From assembly GCF_000185845.1 (NCBI RefSeq), contig NZ_GL629647.1:356866-374833 (forward strand): a stretch of 17,968 nt of DNA. The letters run 5' to 3'. Within the stretch, counting starts at the first letter, position 1. Every line of letters begins with the position of its first letter. The position numbers and the translations under genes are program-made. Source of the stretch: Segatella salivae DSM 15606 (GTDB taxonomy: Bacteria; Bacteroidota; Bacteroidia; Bacteroidales; Bacteroidaceae). Positions 15,681 through 17,968 of this stretch are shown here, in pieces. The notes under the pieces were generated by a model, which worked only from the letters and a program-made list of their open reading frames with translations, was not told the origin of the DNA and searched no databases.

Positions 15681-16813
15681 AAAGGATAACACACATATTT
15701 TTTATATGCATTTCTATCATTTGTTGTGTCTCATGTGGAGAAATGACAAAGGATAATCATTTGAACTATGGTATCGTTCGTAAAGATGGATTAGTTTATC
15801 AGGGTTGTTTGGTGCATGGAAAGCGCCAAGGTGATGGGAGAATGTGTGATTCTATCGGGAACATATATATAGGAACATGGAAAAATGATACGCTTATTCG
15901 TGGCACACGTATAGATACTTTAGGCAATCGATACACAGGAAAGTTCAACTCAAACCTACAGCCTCATGGGTATGGTACATATCATTCGAAAGATGGAGGC
16001 TTTTATGAAGGCAACTGGAGTAATGGACAACGTAATGGCTTTGGTATCAGATTGGCTGCTCACAGTGAACTAAAAGTGGGTGAATGGCATCATAATCATT
16101 ATCGAGGAGAACGCCTTAATTATACTAATGAGCGTGTTTATGGTATAGATATCGCTAAATATCAGCATATTGATGGAAAGAAAAGATATGCTATTCAGTG
16201 GAAGAAATTAAGAATTATCGGCTTGGGAAAGCTTAGCAAAAAGAAGGTTATTGGACGTGTTAACTATCCAATCAGCTTTATTTATATAAAGAGTACTGAA
16301 GGGAAAAGCTTGCTTAATCCTTATTATAAGAAAGACTATCAAAGTGCTAAGGCCGCTGGTTATAAAGTTGGTACATATCATTTCTTTACTACTTTGACAC
16401 CAGCTGCACTACAAGCACGTTACTTTCTGGAACACTCTTATGTAAAAAAGGGAGATTTTCCGCCTGTATTAGATGTGGAACCTACGCATGCTCAGATTAT
16501 GAGAATGGGCGGAACTAAAGAACTTTTCAGTGCTATTAGAACCTGGTTGCATATTGTTGAGCGTGCAACAGGTCGCAGACCAGTTCTATATATCAGTCAG
16601 ATTTTTGTGAATCGATACCTTCCTGAGGCTCCAGATATCAAGAGAAATTATCATATTTGGATATCTCGTTATGGAGAATATAAGCCTGGTGTGAAACTTA
16701 TCTATTGGCAATTGTCTCCTGATGGTAGTGTAAGCGGTATTCATGGTAAGGTAGATATCAATGTGTTTAATGGCTACCAAGACGAGTTTGAGCGCTTCTG
16801 TAGTCATCATTAA
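15677..16813 (+). CDS. Lipoprotein with MORN repeats and GH25 lysozyme domain
   Basis: The 378-residue protein begins with a lipoprotein signal peptide (MKRITHIFFICISIICCVSC, lipidated Cys20). Residues about 38-140 carry four or five MORN-like repeats (YQGCLVHGKRQGDGRM, YIGTWKND, YTGKFNSNLQPHGYGTY, YEGNWSNGQRNGFG). Residues about 153-375 are a GH25 muramidase domain: GIDIAKYQ (Asp158), YIKSTEG, GTYHFF, LDVEP with Asp266 and Glu268 as catalytic pair, and IYWQLS and KVDINVF near the end. It is predicted to cleave the MurNAc-GlcNAc bond of peptidoglycan from a membrane anchor. The only start that keeps the signal peptide is TTG at 15677, overlapping the upstream TGA, so translation is coupled. 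A later ATG would begin after the lipobox. No clear terminator was found after the stop. Confidence 0.88.
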   Translation: MKRITHIFFICISIICCVSCGEMTKDNHLNYGIVRKDGLVYQGCLVHGKRQGDGRMCDSIGNIYIGTWKNDTLIRGTRIDTLGNRYTGKFNSNLQPHGYGTYHSKDGGFYEGNWSNGQRNGFGIRLAAHSELKVGEWHHNHYRGERLNYTNERVYGIDIAKYQHIDGKKRYAIQWKKLRIIGLGKLSKKKVIGRVNYPISFIYIKSTEGKSLLNPYYKKDYQSAKAAGYKVGTYHFFTTLTPAALQARYFLEHSYVKKGDFPPVLDVEPTHAQIMRMGGTKELFSAIRTWLHIVERATGRRPVLYISQIFVNRYLPEAPDIKRNYHIWISRYGEYKPGVKLIYWQLSPDGSVSGIHGKVDINVFNGYQDEFERFCSHH

Positions 16814-16985
16814 ATATTAAACCACACAAGTCTTAGACTGGCTACTTTTGCCAACAACTTATAAATATTACCGCGTATGCTTTGCCAGCATAACACTTTA
16901 TAGCATTAGTTTTCAAGACAACTCTCTCCTATTCTCTACTATCAACCTGTAAATCATGAACACTTCAGCCACAAGTCGAATCATA

Positions 16986-17594
16986 CTAACTGGCAGATAA
17001 GACGTAGAGAACAGAGTAAACAAGTTGTGTGAGCAATACATAGATGATAAAGAGCGGGGATAGTTGTAGATTTCCTTGACACAACATGTCAAATAATTCA
17101 GCTTTTGTGTTGCATCTTCCTGATAAATATGCATAAGTGATAGACGTCATACAGACAACTAAAGAGAGGTAAGGTATAATGCTATTCGCAAGACTTCCAG
17201 AGCAAATATCACCATCAATACTCAATAAAACAGCATGAGGCATCAACGTAAGTAAAAGGATGATGGCCACAAAAACAACTATTTCAAAGACAACAAAACG
17301 TATGGCAACTCGCTGACGAAAGTCCAATGGGTGTTTAAGTTCTAAGATACCACATGATGAAAGACAACCATAAGCTATTACAGCCACTATCAACCATGCA
17401 GTAAGGGGAGTTGCTATGTTGCTTGAAAATTGACCGAAAAACCAACGAATACCTTCACTACTCAATAATGAACGCACTGATAAATCAGGCAATGCAGCTG
17501 AAAGCAACCATGACAATAGTATAATCATGAGCTGAGCCACAACGAGTATAATTATGAAGACGCCCAGGTGACGTTGTAATTGTTTACTCTTCAT
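16986..17594 (-). CDS. Five-helix membrane protein resembling part of AbgT transporters
   Basis: The 202-residue protein has five predicted membrane helices (about 11-31, 62-82, 97-118, 137-156, 180-199). The stretch LPDLSVRSLLSSEGIRWFFG (36-54) followed by Asn59 and a glycine-bearing helix resembles the segment near the first transport domain of AbgT/YdaH p-aminobenzoyl-glutamate transporters. At about 500 residues those are more than twice as long, so this would be a half-size relative, not obviously a full transporter. The resemblance was judged by eye. It overlaps the end of the upstream response-regulator gene by 11 bp, so they are co-translated. Function unknown. Confidence 0.7.
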   Translation of the reverse strand: MKSKQLQRHLGVFIIILVVAQLMIILLSWLLSAALPDLSVRSLLSSEGIRWFFGQFSSNIATPLTAWLIVAVIAYGCLSSCGILELKHPLDFRQRVAIRFVVFEIVVFVAIILLLTLMPHAVLLSIDGDICSGSLANSIIPYLSLVVCMTSITYAYLSGRCNTKAELFDMLCQGNLQLSPLFIIYVLLTQLVYSVLYVLSAS

Positions 17595-17968
17595 CAGGTT
17601 TTAGATTGTCAATATCCAATATACGAAGTTCAATTGCTCTCACAACCAAGCGTGTTGCATTGATTCCAACGCCTCCATTACCATTGGGAAACAGCTTTTG
17701 AATAAGTTCGTTTTGACGCTTTTCTAAGCTCTTTACACCAAAAGGCATGCCACGAAGATTAGTGATTTGCTCTTTCGTATAACCTAAAGCAAGATGTCGG
17801 AGGAAACGTTCATCGTATTCATCTATCTCATAATTGACAAGTGCTTCCTGTCTCATGAGCTGATTGTTAACGCTTTCTTCAAATCTCGAAACAATCTTTT
17901 CAAGAATCGGTTGATTAAAAACAAGGCGCTTACCATCCATTACACTCGACACATCCCCACGTGTAAGA
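17584..17968 (-). CDS. Response-regulator C-terminal part with LuxR/NarL-type HTH (partial)
   Basis: The frame stays open to the window edge, so the start lies outside; a GTG at 17952 is unlikely to be the true start. The visible first residues (GDVSSVMDGKRLVF) resemble the end of a receiver domain, where a similar loop precedes an output domain. After a helical linker (about 20-45 residues in), the stretch ERFLRHLALGYTKEQITNLR and the following VKSLEKRQNELIQKLF has the spacing of a LuxR/NarL helix-turn-helix, though the family is diverged. A response regulator is thus likely, but the phosphoacceptor part is not in view. It overlaps the membrane-protein gene by 11 bp. Confidence 0.6.
   Translation of the reverse strand, partial: LTRGDVSSVMDGKRLVFNQPILEKIVSRFEESVNNQLMRQEALVNYEIDEYDERFLRHLALGYTKEQITNLRGMPFGVKSLEKRQNELIQKLFPNGNGGVGINATRLVVRAIELRILDIDNLKPDEE

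Noticed and set aside
16843..16850. TACTTTTG matching a plus-strand -7 element
   Set aside because: No TTG at the proper distance and no plus-strand gene follows; the DNA beyond is antisense to the membrane-protein gene.
16876..16892. Hairpin TATGCT-TTGCC-AGCATA as terminator between the convergent genes
   Set aside because: Only six base pairs, low GC and no T-run on either strand.

Overview
This window looks like a chromosomal segment from a member of the Bacteroidales, most likely Prevotella or a close relative (inference). The sequence basis is AT-rich DNA, near-absence of Shine-Dalgarno sites, several promoters of the Bacteroidetes type (TAnnTTTG about 18-20 bases after TTG), a BspA-type leucine-rich-repeat protein, an OprO/P-type porin and a LolA-like gene following ftsK. 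No tRNA, rRNA, CRISPR array, insertion sequence or prophage was seen.

Left part (1-2470). The edge carries three tandem 41-bp repeats, each with a perfect 7-bp stem hairpin, then a long inverted repeat. On the minus strand a secreted BspA-like protein is followed 11 bp later by a 58-residue microprotein. Upstream of the BspA-like gene lies a gene-poor leader of about 370 bases with a clear promoter, several hairpins, a 13-unit GA/CT dinucleotide tract and a terminator-like hairpin. It could be a regulated 5' leader or a small RNA and is the least explained part of the window.

Middle (2470-11073), all on the minus strand: OprO/P-type porin, rlmD (23S rRNA m5U methyltransferase), rnz (tRNA 3' processing), a small lipoprotein, mazG (NTP pyrophosphohydrolase), tilS (tRNA-Ile lysidine synthase), an RlmI-like rRNA methyltransferase and a DEDDy 3'-5' exonuclease. 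Five of these eight act, or probably act, on stable RNA. Gaps of 10-70 bp and one 11-bp overlap suggest two or three transcription units, one starting at a good promoter just before mazG.

Right part (11162-16813), on the plus strand and divergent from the exonuclease: ftsK with a strong terminator, a 430-bp spacer with a 22-bp periodic repeat and a promoter overlapped by a palindrome, then a LolA-like periplasmic protein, an unknown membrane-anchored protein and a lipoprotein joining MORN repeats to a GH25 lysozyme domain. The last two are translationally coupled (TTGA overlap). This set looks concerned with the cell envelope.

Right edge (16986-17968), minus strand: a five-helix membrane protein resembling a fragment of AbgT-type transporters, overlapped by the C-terminal part of a LuxR/NarL-type response regulator that runs off the window. 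Most of the window is conserved housekeeping DNA; the less ordinary items are the BspA leader, the microprotein, the LolA-like/unknown/MORN-GH25 operon and the half-size AbgT-like protein.
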